Shown here piece by piece: positions 23,322 to 35,959 of a stretch of 64,000 nucleotides of DNA; position 1 is the stretch's first letter; each line of letters begins with the position of its first letter. The DNA comes from Mytilisepta virgata (lineage: Eukaryota; Mollusca; Bivalvia; Mytilida; Mytilidae). The position numbers were made by a program, and so were the translations under genes. The notes below the pieces were generated by a model, which ran no database searches, had not been told where the DNA came from, and was given only the letters and a program-made list of their open reading frames with translations. The stretch lies in the NCBI GenBank assembly GCA_028015205.1, contig CM051514.1:41618150-41682149 (forward strand), written 5' to 3'.

Positions 23322-23905
23322 TGTGAATCGTGTCCGTTTGACTTGCGGATCGTGTGCAAGTAACGTATGAATCGTGTGCGTGCAACATGTATGGTTGGCG
23401 TGTTGTTAGAATCCTGTAACGTAAATGATATTTCATTCGTCGAGAAAAATATTAAAACGTGCACATTCAAATCAACTACTAACAATGCTTAGTAATTTTA
23501 TTCTCTATACATACTTGTGATAAACATTTAACTGAAAGAACATGTATTTGTTTTCGATTGTCAACAGTCATGAGAACTCTACTTTCAACAGGGAGAACTG
23601 TATATATTTTCATATAAACGTATGTCATTGATATGGTTATAAGGTAAACATTTAGTTTTAAATACATTTTCCTCTTTATGAGAACTTTTTTATTCCACCG
23701 AAAGTACATACATTCCGTGATTAGAGGATCATACACATGAAATGTAACCAATGAATCGTAATCAATTCCCCAACTTTTTTACGAACGTAATTTTTAAAGG
23801 CGCAGAACTGGAAATCGTGTAACGTGCATTGTGTAGTTTATATGTAAAGTGTGAATCATGTGCGTGAAACGTGCATACTCAACCAGAATGTAGTGTATGT
23901 AACAT
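23322..23905 (+). repeat. Degenerate GAATCGTGTGCGTG repeats in two clusters
   Basis: Words such as GTGAATCGTGTCCG, GGATCGTGTGCAAG, GAATCGTGTGCGTGCAAC and GAATCATGTGCGTGAAACG recur at irregular intervals at 23322-23400 and 23813-23905. Confidence 0.6.
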
Positions 23906-24211
23906 GTCAAACTATCGAGACTCTTTATTGTATCGCTTTCTTTTAGTGTTGGAGTTTGTTTTAATGTGTGTTGTTGTTAATTGGATGGTGTTTCATTTCA
24001 TTTGCCTTTTATACAACTTCTATTTCTTTGATTTTAAAACGTACACAATACCTATAGCCTTAAATATAATTTTACCAATATTCGGCAATGTTAATGACAT
24101 GAATATCAAAATCAAACGACGGTCATTGATTGGCCATATAAATATATACATCAATAAACACTCTCCGTTCTAGAAGTCCCACTAATTTTCCATTACTTTC
24201 ATACAAACAAG

Positions 24212-24948
24212 CATTACAGAGAAATAAAACAAAACCTCGTGGATTATCCTTGGTACAATGTAGTCTTCCAGCTGATCTCATTTCTTAGTCATGATTCATA
24301 CTCCGGATGTATATTTTCGAAACAGGTTGTTGCACTGTACGATTACGTCAGAAAATAGTCTCCATCACCAACTATTTGGTCGTTGTGGAATATTCATTCC
24401 CTAATTGAAACCTGGCCGTATACGTCTGTCTTTGTATTGATTGAACAAAACACTGGGTACAAATGTATGTTGCGAAACAGCTCATACAATAATAGAAAAC
24501 AATGAAAATAAATGGAAATGGAAACACCTTTTTATTTTTAGTTTTTACATGCTCGTGATCAGGACCATTTAGGTCGAAACGTTGGGTAATTTTTAACTGT
24601 TTAGTTTGTTTTTTTACGATTTTATATTTGGTTTTGTTCGGCTTTTGTATTTTATACATTTAAGTCGTTTTATGCCCCTTCTGACAGCTCACCCTTTCCA
24701 TTTATTTGTCTTTGTAAAAGTTTTTTTTCAGAATTACAATGACATAAAAACAAAACCCCTTGGATGATTCTTAGCACAATTTAGTAATTCAGCTGATCAC
24801 ATTATATAATTCATACTATAGAAATATAAGGTTCTAGAAGCTGGTTGTTGCAGTTGACGACTGCCTTGACTGCGTCATAAAATAGTCTCTATCATGTACT
24901 GTTTGGTGGTTGTGGAATATTCATTCCTTAAATGAAATCCGACCGTTT
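24212..24948 (+). repeat. Diverged direct duplication, two copies of about 210 bp
   Basis: 24212-24420 and 24733-24948 share in order: AAAACAAAACC, GGAT-AT-CTT, CAGCTGATC, GGTTGTTGCA, AAAATAGTCTC and GTTGTGGAATATTCATTCC. Offset about 521 bp. Confidence 0.75.
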
Positions 24949-25775
24949 CTATTTGCTTTTTAGTTGTCATATTTTAATGAACACATATGTGACAATATGC
25001 AAGAAGAAGTGGCATCTCCTTTCAATTCTGGAACATATGTGTTTCTAAAAAGTTTTTTTGTATTTTGTGTAAATATGAATTTACTTGCAAATTTATTGTA
25101 ACCCTAATTTTTTTCTCAACAAACTATTTGGAACTGATTAAAATACGGGATTTTATATTGTTGCTTTCCATTTCCTTAGACACGGACCATTCATCTTTTG
25201 TTTTATGAGGTATTCTTGCGGTCATCATTTTTACAGTAAAAATTTGGAGCAACATGTTTTTTGAAAAAGGTGCAAACATTTTTTACTAAATTTTATCATT
25301 GCTGTAAGGAATATCGTTGACTTTTGGCACACTTGGTCGTAATAATAATATTTTCCATAATGTATTTAAAGGAGTAGGGACACTTTCTGCTCCTAATGCA
25401 ATATAAGGAAACTACCCCGACAGGAAATATGATTGTCAAGAAATTTTGTCATCGTTGAAAAGAAAAGACGTCAAATAATTTTTTTTAATGAAAAGTTAAA
25501 TTAGCTTGCTTTATTTTCATTTCACACCAGATTTCCAGGACAAGGAGAAATGTACGGCAATAGTAAGAATATTGCGCGTCTAGACTACTGTTACTTCAAG
25601 TATATTCTTTGCATGCTCCATATCCCTTACCACGAGAAATATGATTATCAAGAAATTTTGTCATACATGTAGTTAACGTATCAACAAAAATATGACATCA
25701 TTAATGGATAAATCAATATAATGGTTTGGTAATTATTTGTTCAAAATGTCCTACATGTATATATAAAACTGGGCT

Positions 25776-26122
25776 CAGTTCTAACCTCTCTTTAGAAATA
25801 TCCTAGAATGTTCTAGAACTGTCATCCTTACACTTTTAGAACCGTTTATGACAAGGTGTATCCTGACCTAGAACCATTCGGGACAGTTCTAACCTAGAAC
25901 CACTTATGACAGTTCTACCCGAGAACAATTAAAACAGTTCTATCCTAGAAACATTCTGGACGGTTCTACTCTAGAACCATTTATGAAAGTTCTACCCTAG
26001 AACCATTATGGACGGTTCTACATCAGAACAATTTAATACAATTCTACCTTAGAACCATTCTGGACGGTTCTACCCTGACATTTCGAAGCAAAACCATTTA
26101 TGACGGTTCTACCTCAGAACAA
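25776..26122. repeat. Palindromic minisatellite GGTTCTA...TAGAACC
   Basis: About a dozen degenerate units of roughly 25 bp built on AGAACCATT-TGGACGGTTCTAC. Each unit is partly self-complementary. The array resumes at 27040-27070 (GGTTCTACCCTATAACC) after the inserted retroelement. Confidence 0.85.
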
Positions 26123-27038
26123 TTTATCGACAACATATTTGTTCAATTTGGTGGACGTGTTTTCCAACAGACAATTGGCATTCCTATGGGTTCTAATTGT
26201 GCGACACTCCTGGCCGACTAGTTACTTTACTCATATGAGGCAGACATCCTTGACGGGCTTCTTAAGGAAAAACAAAAGAAGTTAGCCCGTACCTTTAACA
26301 TCAGCTTCCGCTACATAGATGATGTTTTATCACTCAACAATTCACGTTTGGGGAATTTCTTACATCTCATCTATCCCAATGAGCTCGAAATTAAAGATAT
26401 CACAGACACTGCCAAGTCTGCATCTTATCTTGACCTTCACCTCGAAATTGACACCAGAGGAAGGTTGAATACAAAACTTTACGACAAACGGGATGACTTT
26501 GACTTTCCAATCGTCAACTTTCCATTTTTGAGCGGCAATATTCCAGAAGCGCCGGCGTATGGAGTATATATTTCACAACTCATACGTTATTCCAGAGCTT
26601 GTGACATATACATTGACTTCCTGGACAGAGCCCGGCTCCTGACAGAAAAGTTGCTCAGACAAGGGTACGTTACTCCTAAGCTGAAGTCATCCTTATTAAA
26701 GTTTTATGGGCCTCATCATGACTTGGTTGACAGGTATGAAAAAACCGTTTCCCAAATGAAAATGGACCTGTTCCATTGATATTATCCCTTCCTCATACCG
26801 GATTTGACATGAGCAGCATATGGGGGGTGTCCTGCAGGAAGCAGAGACTGCTTACTCTTCCGGAGCACCTGAGTCTACCCCCGGTTTTTTGGTGTGGTCC
26901 ATGTTGTTCATACGTTTTTAGTTTTTAATTGTAGTGCATGTATTGGTTTGGTCTTGTCTTCGTTGTTCTCCGGAGTTTGTCAGTTGTAACGATTTTTCCC
27001 TCCTTCGAATATCCCTTTGGTATTTCTTGACTTTACTT
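26123..27038 (+). pseudogene. Reverse transcriptase remnant (retroelement 3' half)
   Basis: In one frame from 26123 the translation reads FIDNIFVQFGG, QQTIGIPMGSNC (RT motif B), LLAD then TAG at 26219-26221, SYEADILDGLL, FRYIDDVLSLNNS (the YIDD catalytic box at 26312-26323) and SASYLDLHLEIDT, continuing to the TGA at 26777-26779. The frame is otherwise open, so a single stop interrupts the surviving part. The N-terminal half is absent. A 260-bp tail ends CTTTACTT, exactly as at 2774. The family is common in molluscs. I cannot assign it firmly between Penelope-like and non-LTR elements; no GIY-YIG domain follows. It sits inside the palindromic minisatellite. Confidence 0.88.
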
Positions 27039-29020
27039 ATGACACGATTGGTTCTACCCTATAACCGTTATAGTAGTCTTCGCTGACAGAATAGTTGAGA
27101 AATTAGAACAAATCTGAACTGTATATACAGCCGAGACGCCAAGCAAGTCTTAGAATGTCTCAGAATCAATGACCTACTCATACACCGTTTAAATACTGTG
27201 TTTACTGAACATTTTAATAGAAAACAAAAACAACAGTATTTCGAAATAGGCATGAAAGAAAGCATTTTGAGACGCGATTTAATCAGACTTTTTAGAATTC
27301 AGTTATGGCTTATACCTCTGACGTAAAAATTATAGGCGTGAAAATTAAGAATATGTGTAAATATTTGACACTTGAAATTCAATTAAATTCGAAATTATGA
27401 ATAGTAAAACAATGTTTAAATAGAAACATGAAAGGGTAGAGAAAATGATTTTTTTTATTTTAATTAAACATATACAATGTACATTTACAAAATACAAACT
27501 AAATATTTATAAACTGATATATTATTACTATAGAAAGTTTTTTCAGTGGAGTTTTTGCTCCTGTCTCTTACAATAAAGAATTTCATCCATTACAAACAAT
27601 TAGCAAAAGTACAAATGTATGTGTAATAGGTTATGACAGACATATTAATCTTAATGTTTCTAACACTAACGTATGTATTTTAAGTGTTTAATTTAAACTG
27701 ATTAATTTTTTAGACAACACTTTGCAGGCAACTGTTTTCCTATAGCGACCTTGGGTCTTTTCTCAGTAAATTTTATTTTAGTTCCTATACTTTAAATTTT
27801 TTTATATACGATCGGAAAGATATCATATTGTTTCACCAATACCGTGATAGATTTTTATATATTAAACTTTTGTATAAAATATACCAGTTTTAGATATACT
27901 TTTTAATTGTCAGACTGACAGTGGTATATCGGATTTATACCACGGTACCATACTCAATAAACTGATATATGTAGCTACTAATAATGAAAGATATCGCTCT
28001 ACATACTATGTCATCGTAGTGTCAAGCTAGTAATGCCACGTTTATCAATATCCTCAATATGTTATGACTTTTAAATTAAGTATGCATTAAGCAATTATAA
28101 ATTGAAATATTTACTGTTGAACTTAGGGCAGGCCTAATATATTATTTCGTTTCTGTAGCCCCATCCATGCTTAGGAATGTACGGTAAGTAGGTAGGCATT
28201 CTTTGGAAATCATATTCATGATTAAATTAAACTCGTTTGAACAAAAATAATATATGTGACTTTACAGAAATTGAAAATAAAAAGAATTGTCACTTGCTAG
28301 ATCAATAAAAGTTTTTGTGTCTGGCCAATTTTGGAGGGGCGGGTGGGCTACAGCAAACACACCTTATTTTAATTGAGGCTTTATTATTAATCTTCATACA
28401 TGTAATACTTAATTAAGAAGATTACCAACTGCCAAAAGCTACTAGCGATTCCCCTCTACACGTCGGAGTTCAATTTTAGACCTATATATTAATATATATA
28501 TCTAAAAGTCTTTATTCAACAGGTTCAACATAACTTAAATATAACTTGCTTAAACTTTTGAAGGTCTCATTTTATTTGCGCATGCCCAATACCCCACAGC
28601 TGACATGTATTATTTACAAGACAGTCAATAAGACCAATAAAGAACAACAATCGTGGCCTTGTAAGGTCCGACCTAGACACAGAATGTGTCACAATTTACT
28701 GTATAATATATAAAATCATTTCATAATCAATTTTATAAAAATGTAAATTCAGACCGTAGTTCATGCGTGTCTTATCAGGTATTTATCTACCAAAGTACTA
28801 TTAAAAATTTACAGGGATACTTAGTGGTACTGATTAACACTAGGGACCCAAAATAGTTCCAAGCTGACACCATGAAAACATTTTTCTTTTTAAATTTCAA
28901 TTAAGCAAGGTCTTATTCCAAATAAATAGATTAAAATCCGTTAAAACAGGTAGACATAAGACTGGGATATGGTTTGTTATTATATTGTGTATGAAAATAG
29001 GAAAAATCTTATTAAAGTTC

Positions 29021-29376
29021 AGGCCACACCAAATTTATTTTTATTTTATTATGGCAAAAATATGTTTAAGCGAGCGAAATTTTAATTTTAATTTTTTTTC
29101 TTGAGGTCTGTTTTTTTCAGTTGAAGATCAAATTTACGTGTGGTACAATTTTTTTTAACTAAACTATTGCTTAAAATGGAAAAATTCCTATTTTTTACCA
29201 AATTTTAGGAGCGAACAATCATTTTGATTGTTAATTTCTTCAAAAATGAAGAATTTGGTGCGAATTTTCAGCATTTTCGAAAATGAAGCGGTAAAAGAAT
29301 TTTTTGTTAAATTTGATTAAATCCGAAAATCGGAGCGGCGAAATCCAAACAACTAAAAATCAATTTGATGTGGCCT
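29021..29376. mobile_element. TIR element AGGCCACAYCAAATT
   Basis: Ends AGGCCACACCAAATTTATTT and, reversed, AGGCCACATCAAATTGATTT bound 356 AT-rich bp. No coding capacity, so a non-autonomous DNA-transposon-type element. Confidence 0.82.
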
Positions 29377-30452
29377 AAGCCAATGTAGGTGTAATTGAAG
29401 TTTTACATAACCAATATAAAGTACATTTTGGCTCATTGGTGAAGACCTAACATCGGCTTTTAAGATGAAAAACAAATTGAATATGCTCTTCAAGAAGTAA
29501 CTAGAATATTGTATTGGGTAGACACAACACTAGTTGACCTTCACGACATCATTACAGAATGATTGATGAAATCTTGCCTGCTTTAAGAAAATTGTTTTGG
29601 TTTTGGTCAAATGTTAATTGGAAGGATTGGGAATGACTGTAGGTTAAAGACATTATAACAATATTGTTTATAAATAATACCAAATTGTTACAAAAATAGA
29701 AAGCTAAAACTTTGTCGAAATTCGGATCCTTGTATACATTTTATATGAATAAATTTATCTTAAAGCTGTCAGAAACTCTACATATATGAGGTTTAGCAAG
29801 ACTACTTTTTTAGCATCACAACATATTAGTTAAAGACAACTGGTTAAGTGTTTATCAATTTTCTTTAGTCATGACAGTAGAATGGTACCAGTTTACTGGT
29901 TAGCAAAATGTTATTTCCAACTCTCTTTGTTGCATTCGATTTAAATATAGTTTGTCAGGATAATTCCTTCTACAGTCATGACAGTTTACAAACTATAAAT
30001 TTTGTACACATATTGAAGATGAATACACTTTTTTTTATTTTCGTTAATTTTCACAAAATTGTTGGTTTGTGAACTTCGCAAATTTTCTGGGTAAAATTAT
30101 AATTGGGATAGGTGATTTTTACAAGCTCGAAAAGTTTTATTTTGCACGATGATTGTACACATATACTGATTTATTGGTTGTAGAAAGTTATTTTCTGGAT
30201 GAAATAAACATTAGTTAACGTGGTATGTCCGGACAACTTGGTCATTATCCGTAAAATTTATCGGCAAATTAATCATTAAGTCCGCATGCAAGGATACCTT
30301 TTAAATTTAAACTGAATATTTGTACAGATACCGAATATTCGCATATTATCAGGACTTTACGCCATTTTATTACAAATTAACATGTGGTATTTTTATGTTT
30401 TGGATTTAAATACAAGTATTGTAAAGTACACACATGTTTATCCAGGTACAAA

Positions 30453-30607
30453 ATGAGGAACCAGAGTGAGTTATCTTTTCCTAACCAATGTAGGTAAGGG
30501 AGATAATTAAATTCTCTCCCTTTTGTCCTCAGGCTTAAAGGGAGACAAATTTATTATCTCCCTTACCTACATTTGTTAGGAAAATATAACTCACTCTGGT
30601 TTCTCAT
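30453..30607. repeat. Large foldback, AAGGGAGATAA family
   Basis: Arms of about 70 bp pair almost throughout, from ATGAGGAACCAGAGTGAGTT to AACTCACTCTGGTTTCTCAT, with AAGGGAGATAATTAAATT and TCTCCCTTTTG in the inner part. The inner part resembles 48031-48130. Confidence 0.88.
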
Positions 30608-33600
30608 AGGACCCAATACATGGAGCATCATACGTGTCTTACAGAATACAAAATTTATATTTATACAAAGATATGTAACTATTATATAACGTTTATGCCA
30701 GTAGATAATTTCTTTCTGTCTATAAAATAAAGAATTGCATTCATTACAAACATTTAGCAAAAGTACGTGTAATAGGTTATGACAGATATATTAACTGGTT
30801 AAGTTTCTAACTCTTAACATATGCAGTTTAAAGTGTTTTAGGAAAACGGATTAGATTTTGAGACAAATTTTACATAACACATATTTTTCGAAAGTGACCT
30901 TGGCCATACAAGAGTGCACAACATTTGTGTAAACGTGGAGAGGAACAATGTTCATGCTTGTCTATAGTTTCTTTTAACATTATATTTTTCATGCAACATT
31001 GTAACTCAGTTATAATCCTTTTAAGCATAAATATTTCACGTGAAATATTTACGACTGACGATGTACCAATTGATCAAATTAGCGTTATATGGTACCACAG
31101 TTTGACAAATAAGGAATAGTAAAAAATGCCAAAATGAACAATACGACAACGCCAAAACCATCAAAGAACGGAGCTATGAATGCGGAAGATGGTGCGTACA
31201 GTCGATAAATGTTTCGTAAGGCCAATTTCAAAATAATATGGAGACTAAGAAAAAACAACGAATAAATACGATCTAGTTGCACAAAATTTACAAATTATGA
31301 CTGAAAATGTAGAACGTAATATGAAATCGAATTTATTTGTGTTGTTTTTTTGTAGAATTGAGAGAAAATCGTTTCCGATATCTTTTATGGCCCATTTTCA
31401 CCGCTTGTATTTAGCATAAAATTAGGATTTCACAACTTCTTAGTGGCCAAGGCGGATTTCTTCCTGACACTTTTTGCACATTTGTTCTATTATGTCAACC
31501 TTTATTTCGTAAACTGTGGCATAAAACAATACATTTTCAGAAAATTACTATCTCTCGGATTGCTTATTTGTTACCTGGTAATGAAACACAATAAATATAT
31601 GGTTTCAATTGGACATTTTCAATAGTTATACAAAACAATTTAACCAGTTAGCTGATTTCATTAGTGAATACGTAAATAATGGCTAATACATATATCAATT
31701 TATCAGATAATTGAATTTCAAAACGTTCTGAACATAATTTTCCCAAAAGGCATTACAATCGAGCACGCATTACTTTTTATTTCAATTTTAAAAACCTGTA
31801 GTCAGACTAAAAAGTTTTGTTTCTCGAAACTTATTGTAAGGCTCTATTAGTAGATACAGTGTTTTAAAATATGTGGAGTTCTGGTCACACTCCAGTTTAC
31901 AAGGGGTTATACAAATTTATAAAGATTCTCTTTGAAAAACGCACGTGCCTGAGCAAACAAAAACGACAAAATCAATGCAGCCATATATGAAATTAACTTA
32001 AATGCACTCAAAAGTATGATTGTTTTGTACTCAATATTTAAGGTTCAAATGATTTTTTTAATTTAAAAATATCAGCTATTCACATTAAATATTATGTGTC
32101 TTTTGTAAGTCTTGCACAAAAAAACCGATTTCAGATAAAGCACATATTGTACAAGAAATATCTTTTCACCACAATAAAAACAATAGAACTAAATACCAAA
32201 ATCAAGTTCGATACTTCCGGTATCAGCTGAGAATAAAACGGTCGATGCTACGAGTCCATATATATTGGATTTCTTTTAATGCCTTTTGTTGATCCTTTTT
32301 AAGCGTCTTGAAATAGACAGATTGCTTTATTGAAGAACGGCGTACAAAATTTAGAAACAGGTTAGAACTTTTATAGAAATCAATTGAGGGTTTCATGTAT
32401 GTGTGATCATCAAGCCTTTCAGATTTACAAGTATTCATTGGGCATTCCAAACTATGTTCTTTTCAATACTTTTATTAAAAAAACTGAAATACATACACAT
32501 AGTCTGAAATACATGTAAAATATAAAATATCTTAATCATTTATTTAACATTCAGTGACATAAGGCAGTGAGGCAGTGAGGCCTACCTAAATTTGTGGAAA
32601 ATATTGTCAAGGAAAGTTAGAAAAATAACTGTCGCTTTCTTGACGTTTGGACATGAAACACAATCTTTGATCAGTTTGTAAACTCTTTTACTGTGAGGAT
32701 TTTCCTGATTTTCCAAAATATTGTTTAAAGAATTTTTTTCGGGTGGAGATTTGTTTTAAAGCAGACATAGAGCTGTGAGAAACCTCCGAGAGAGCTGCTC
32801 AGGATGGAAACTATTTGTACGGAAGAATTTTCACTGAAATAACAGAAATTATTGCATAAATACAATAAATATTAAGTATCACATCGTGATAGACACCTCA
32901 TAATTTCAAACAGTAACCACAGTTAATAAATCTATTGATATATTTGTCATGAAATGTAAATAGTTAAAGAGAATTCAAACAACAGCTGTGATGCGATGTT
33001 TATCCTTTTTATTATTAAGATAACTGTACGTGTTACTTCCGGATGTTATAATTAAAATACCAAATATAGCAAAATTATCCTAGTTGACATTAAACGATTT
33101 TTAATGTATAATTAAAAACATTAATATCAATAACACCCTGCGGAACTGATTTTCACAGGAAGTATCAGATTCCAGACAGTTAACTCTACCAATGAAATAT
33201 TTTGATTCGTTTAACTTGTCTGGTATTAAAATATAAAACTACATCTTTTGATAATTTACAGTTTTTTTCTCAAAAAAGAATTTTATTTTGTCAGAACCGA
33301 AGTTTATCAGCAGTTGAAATAATTAGTATTATTTATCACATATTTTATTGAAATAACGCCGATTTTGCATATGTAATAAAAGCATAATTTGATGCATGGT
33401 ATTTGCCCCCGGGCAATAAAATCATACGATATCAGATATCAGTTTCATGTTATCTGCCCTCGTATGGTGTGTTATCTGTCCTCTCGTGAGCCTCACCGAC
33501 GTCACTTCCGCTCAGCTGAAAATAATCGTCTTTATTTATGGTGAATTAACCGTTCATAAATGTTCTAAGCAGTTTCAAACAGGGGCTTATAAATCTATTT

Positions 33601-33829
33601 GTAGATCTCGGGGGAAAACACAGCAGGAACTGAGGTTGCATTCATTTGTTTGACTCTATACTCCAAGTGAAAGAAATAACACTGTTTAATAGCTGTAGCC
33701 TTGTGAATGTACACCTTATATTTCATGTTGTATTTAGGGATGTCAAAAACTAACAAAATTGCTTGAAGACTGGAAAATTTTATTCAACAGTAAAATTATT
33801 TCTTGGTAGTGGCAAAATATCTGATAAAT

Positions 33830-33970
33830 AGATTAATACATGGTCTTTTTTATATTGCCCTTTTTATCAGCCATCGACTGATATCGTCCCTCGGGTTAAA
33901 ACCCTCATGGCCGATATCAAGGTCTTGGGCTGATAACAAGGGCAATATGAAAAAGACCATGTTTTAATCT
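33830..33970. repeat. Large foldback
   Basis: AGATTAATACATGGTCTTTT pairs with AAAAGACCATGTTTTAATCT; inner pairings TATTGCCCTT/AAGGGCAATA, TATCAGCC/GGCTGATA and GATATCG/CGATATC follow in register. Confidence 0.87.
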
Positions 33971-35659
33971 ATAATTAATTGCAGACATAAACTTGGCCTT
34001 TCGTATTAATTTAGTCTCAGGCAAAGTTTTACTTTGAATCAATTCTTATTAGTTAGATTTTGTAATGAACGTTTATGTAAAAAGCTATAACATCCATCAA
34101 CAATGTGTACATGGACAAAGACATAACAGCAATTAACAATTATGGCAGAATTTGCTGACCATATTTAATTGTTACTGGACTTTGTAGATATCAGAATTAA
34201 TATAGATATTACATTATCAGTCATGAAAAACTGATCCAAGAAATCAAAAACAACAAACTAGAAAAGATATAGCATTTCTATAATTTGATTCAATAGCTAT
34301 TGTCCAAGTTTTTTTTAGTGTTATAATTTACAGAATGAATAAAGAACATTAATCTATTTTTGCTATATGAATACAAAATACTGTCTGATGGACATCAAGT
34401 TAGATGATATTCCTGGTTACATGAACGTTATTTACAGAGGATCATGATGACACATAAACTTTTAACATAGAATTATTCAGACAGATGAATGTGATAGGAC
34501 AGTCTGTTAGCAAGTGAAAATGACTGTTTTGGAATAAATTAATTGGATGTTTGTTACATTTTGTTCTAATCATGTCAACAAAATGTCCTTTAATGTACGA
34601 TATTCAGACATTTGATATAATACAAGTTTTAAGTCTTTTAAAATTCCTTTACTGATTCCACCAAGCAAACGTAGCACCATCATGTCAGCATATAAATGTA
34701 GGAAATTGTAACAGGCTAGTAGTGCTCAAGGTAAAAATAAATAAATATGTTACAATAACTCAAAACGATAAAAGAGTATGTTCTAATACTAATTAAACTG
34801 TTAACAATCTGCTGCCAATAAATGTTAGTAGTATTTTAAATATAAGTATGGTCGACATACACATAACTGTCAAGCTAAACTAATTGTGTGACCGTCAGTG
34901 ACCGTGTCAGTTACCTATTACCTTGACCGTTTTTTGCAATCTTTCTTAAAAATCCCAGTATGAAATAAAAATGAATTCATAAATGAGATCATTAATAAAA
35001 ACGTACTAAGGGACTCCATCGGTTAATCATAATCATATCAATGGTAAATAGAAAGCTATTAAACCACCAGTTGCAAAAGTATGACCTTAACCTTTCTTGT
35101 AATTTCTATTGCAGATCAATAAAATATTACAACAAATAAATTTTACCAATACGAAATAACAAGGGGCTGCATATGGTTTACCATAATTACATTAATAATA
35201 AATAGCAAGCTATTGGACAATCAAATCTATGTTTTTTGTTGTTAAAAAGATAATTTGAATAATTTGAAATTATAATACATAAAAACCAAATTGTAAAATT
35301 GTGTATATGCATAAACAGTAGAACTAGAAATAAATATTTTTCTCTCATTAATACTCGCTTTACCCGATAGGATTGTTTTATCTATTGTCTTAATGTAGAT
35401 ACTCTATTGATGCTTTATATTTCAGCATTAAATACATTTAAATATAAAATATTTGTATCTGGACAAAATTACTAACCGAATAAATCATATTAGTGCTTAG
35501 TAAGTGATAATCTGGAATCTGGTGTATAAAGTAACCTCGTTGTGAAGATAGCGAAACGAAAAAATACTTTACCAGGGGACCAGATTAAGTAGGTAACAAA
35601 TACAATTTTTTTTTGTCAATCAAGACGCCACCGATGGAGCTACTTGTAGATAATATAAT

Positions 35660-35959
35660 ACGTTCCTAGTTAGGGCCTCGGTGGCCGAGTGGTCTAGGCT
35701 GTTCGTCATGACTACAAATGATTGCGAGCCTGTCAACACTGAGGTTGTGAGTCAGTTCGAATCTCAATTGTGGCGGGGTGTGTGTTCGATTCCGATCTTA
35801 ATTGACAAGGATTGCCAATTTTCCTACCGAAGGTAGGTGGTTCTCTCCGGGTACTCCGACTTCCTCCACTAATAAAAACTGGCCGCCGCGAAATAGCCAA
35901 ACTATGCTGAAAACGGCGTAAAACCCCAACTAAACAAACAAACAAACAAACGTTCCTAG
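35660..35959 (+). mobile_element. Full tRNA-derived SINE with 10-bp target duplication
   Basis: Body 35670-35949. The tRNA-like head carries GGTGGCCGAGTGGTCTAGGC (box A region) and GTTCGAATC (box B); an internal body follows (ATTGACAAGGATTGCCAAT, CTGGCCGCCGCGAAAT) and a (CAAA)n tail ends it. ACGTTCCTAG flanks it on both sides (35660-35669 and 35950-35959), the mark of target-primed insertion. The head resembles a class II (Ser/Leu-type) tRNA, but it is not a working tRNA gene. Confidence 0.93.

Larger units (their letters stand above)
21955..25770. other. Receptor A 3' UTR and repeat-rich spacer
   Basis: After the presumed 3' UTR there is no supportable gene. I see a degenerate GAATCGTGTGCGTG-type repeat (23322-23400 and 23813-23905), a diverged direct duplication (24212-24420 and 24733-24948) and a short direct repeat (25419 and 25634). 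Confidence 0.5.
27563..30904 (+). repeat. Dispersed direct duplication, two copies about 3.15 kb apart
   Basis: 27563-27752 and 30720-30904 share AATAAAGAATT, CATTACAAACA, TTAGCAAAAGTAC, GTGTAATAGGTTATGACAGA, GTTTCTAAC, TTTAAGTGTTT-like words and GCGACCTTGG/GTGACCTTGG in the same order. This may be a further dispersed repeat family. Confidence 0.75.
27039..35659. other. Repeat-rich spacer between the two receptors
   Basis: No supportable gene. It holds a dispersed duplication (27563-27752 and 30720-30904), a TIR element (29021-29376) and two large foldbacks (30453-30607 and 33830-33970). The rest is AT-rich DNA in which I see nothing. Confidence 0.5.

Noticed and set aside
35674..35780. Possible tRNA gene
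   Set aside because: Box A and box B are present but the body, CAAA tail and target duplications show a SINE, not a working tRNA gene.
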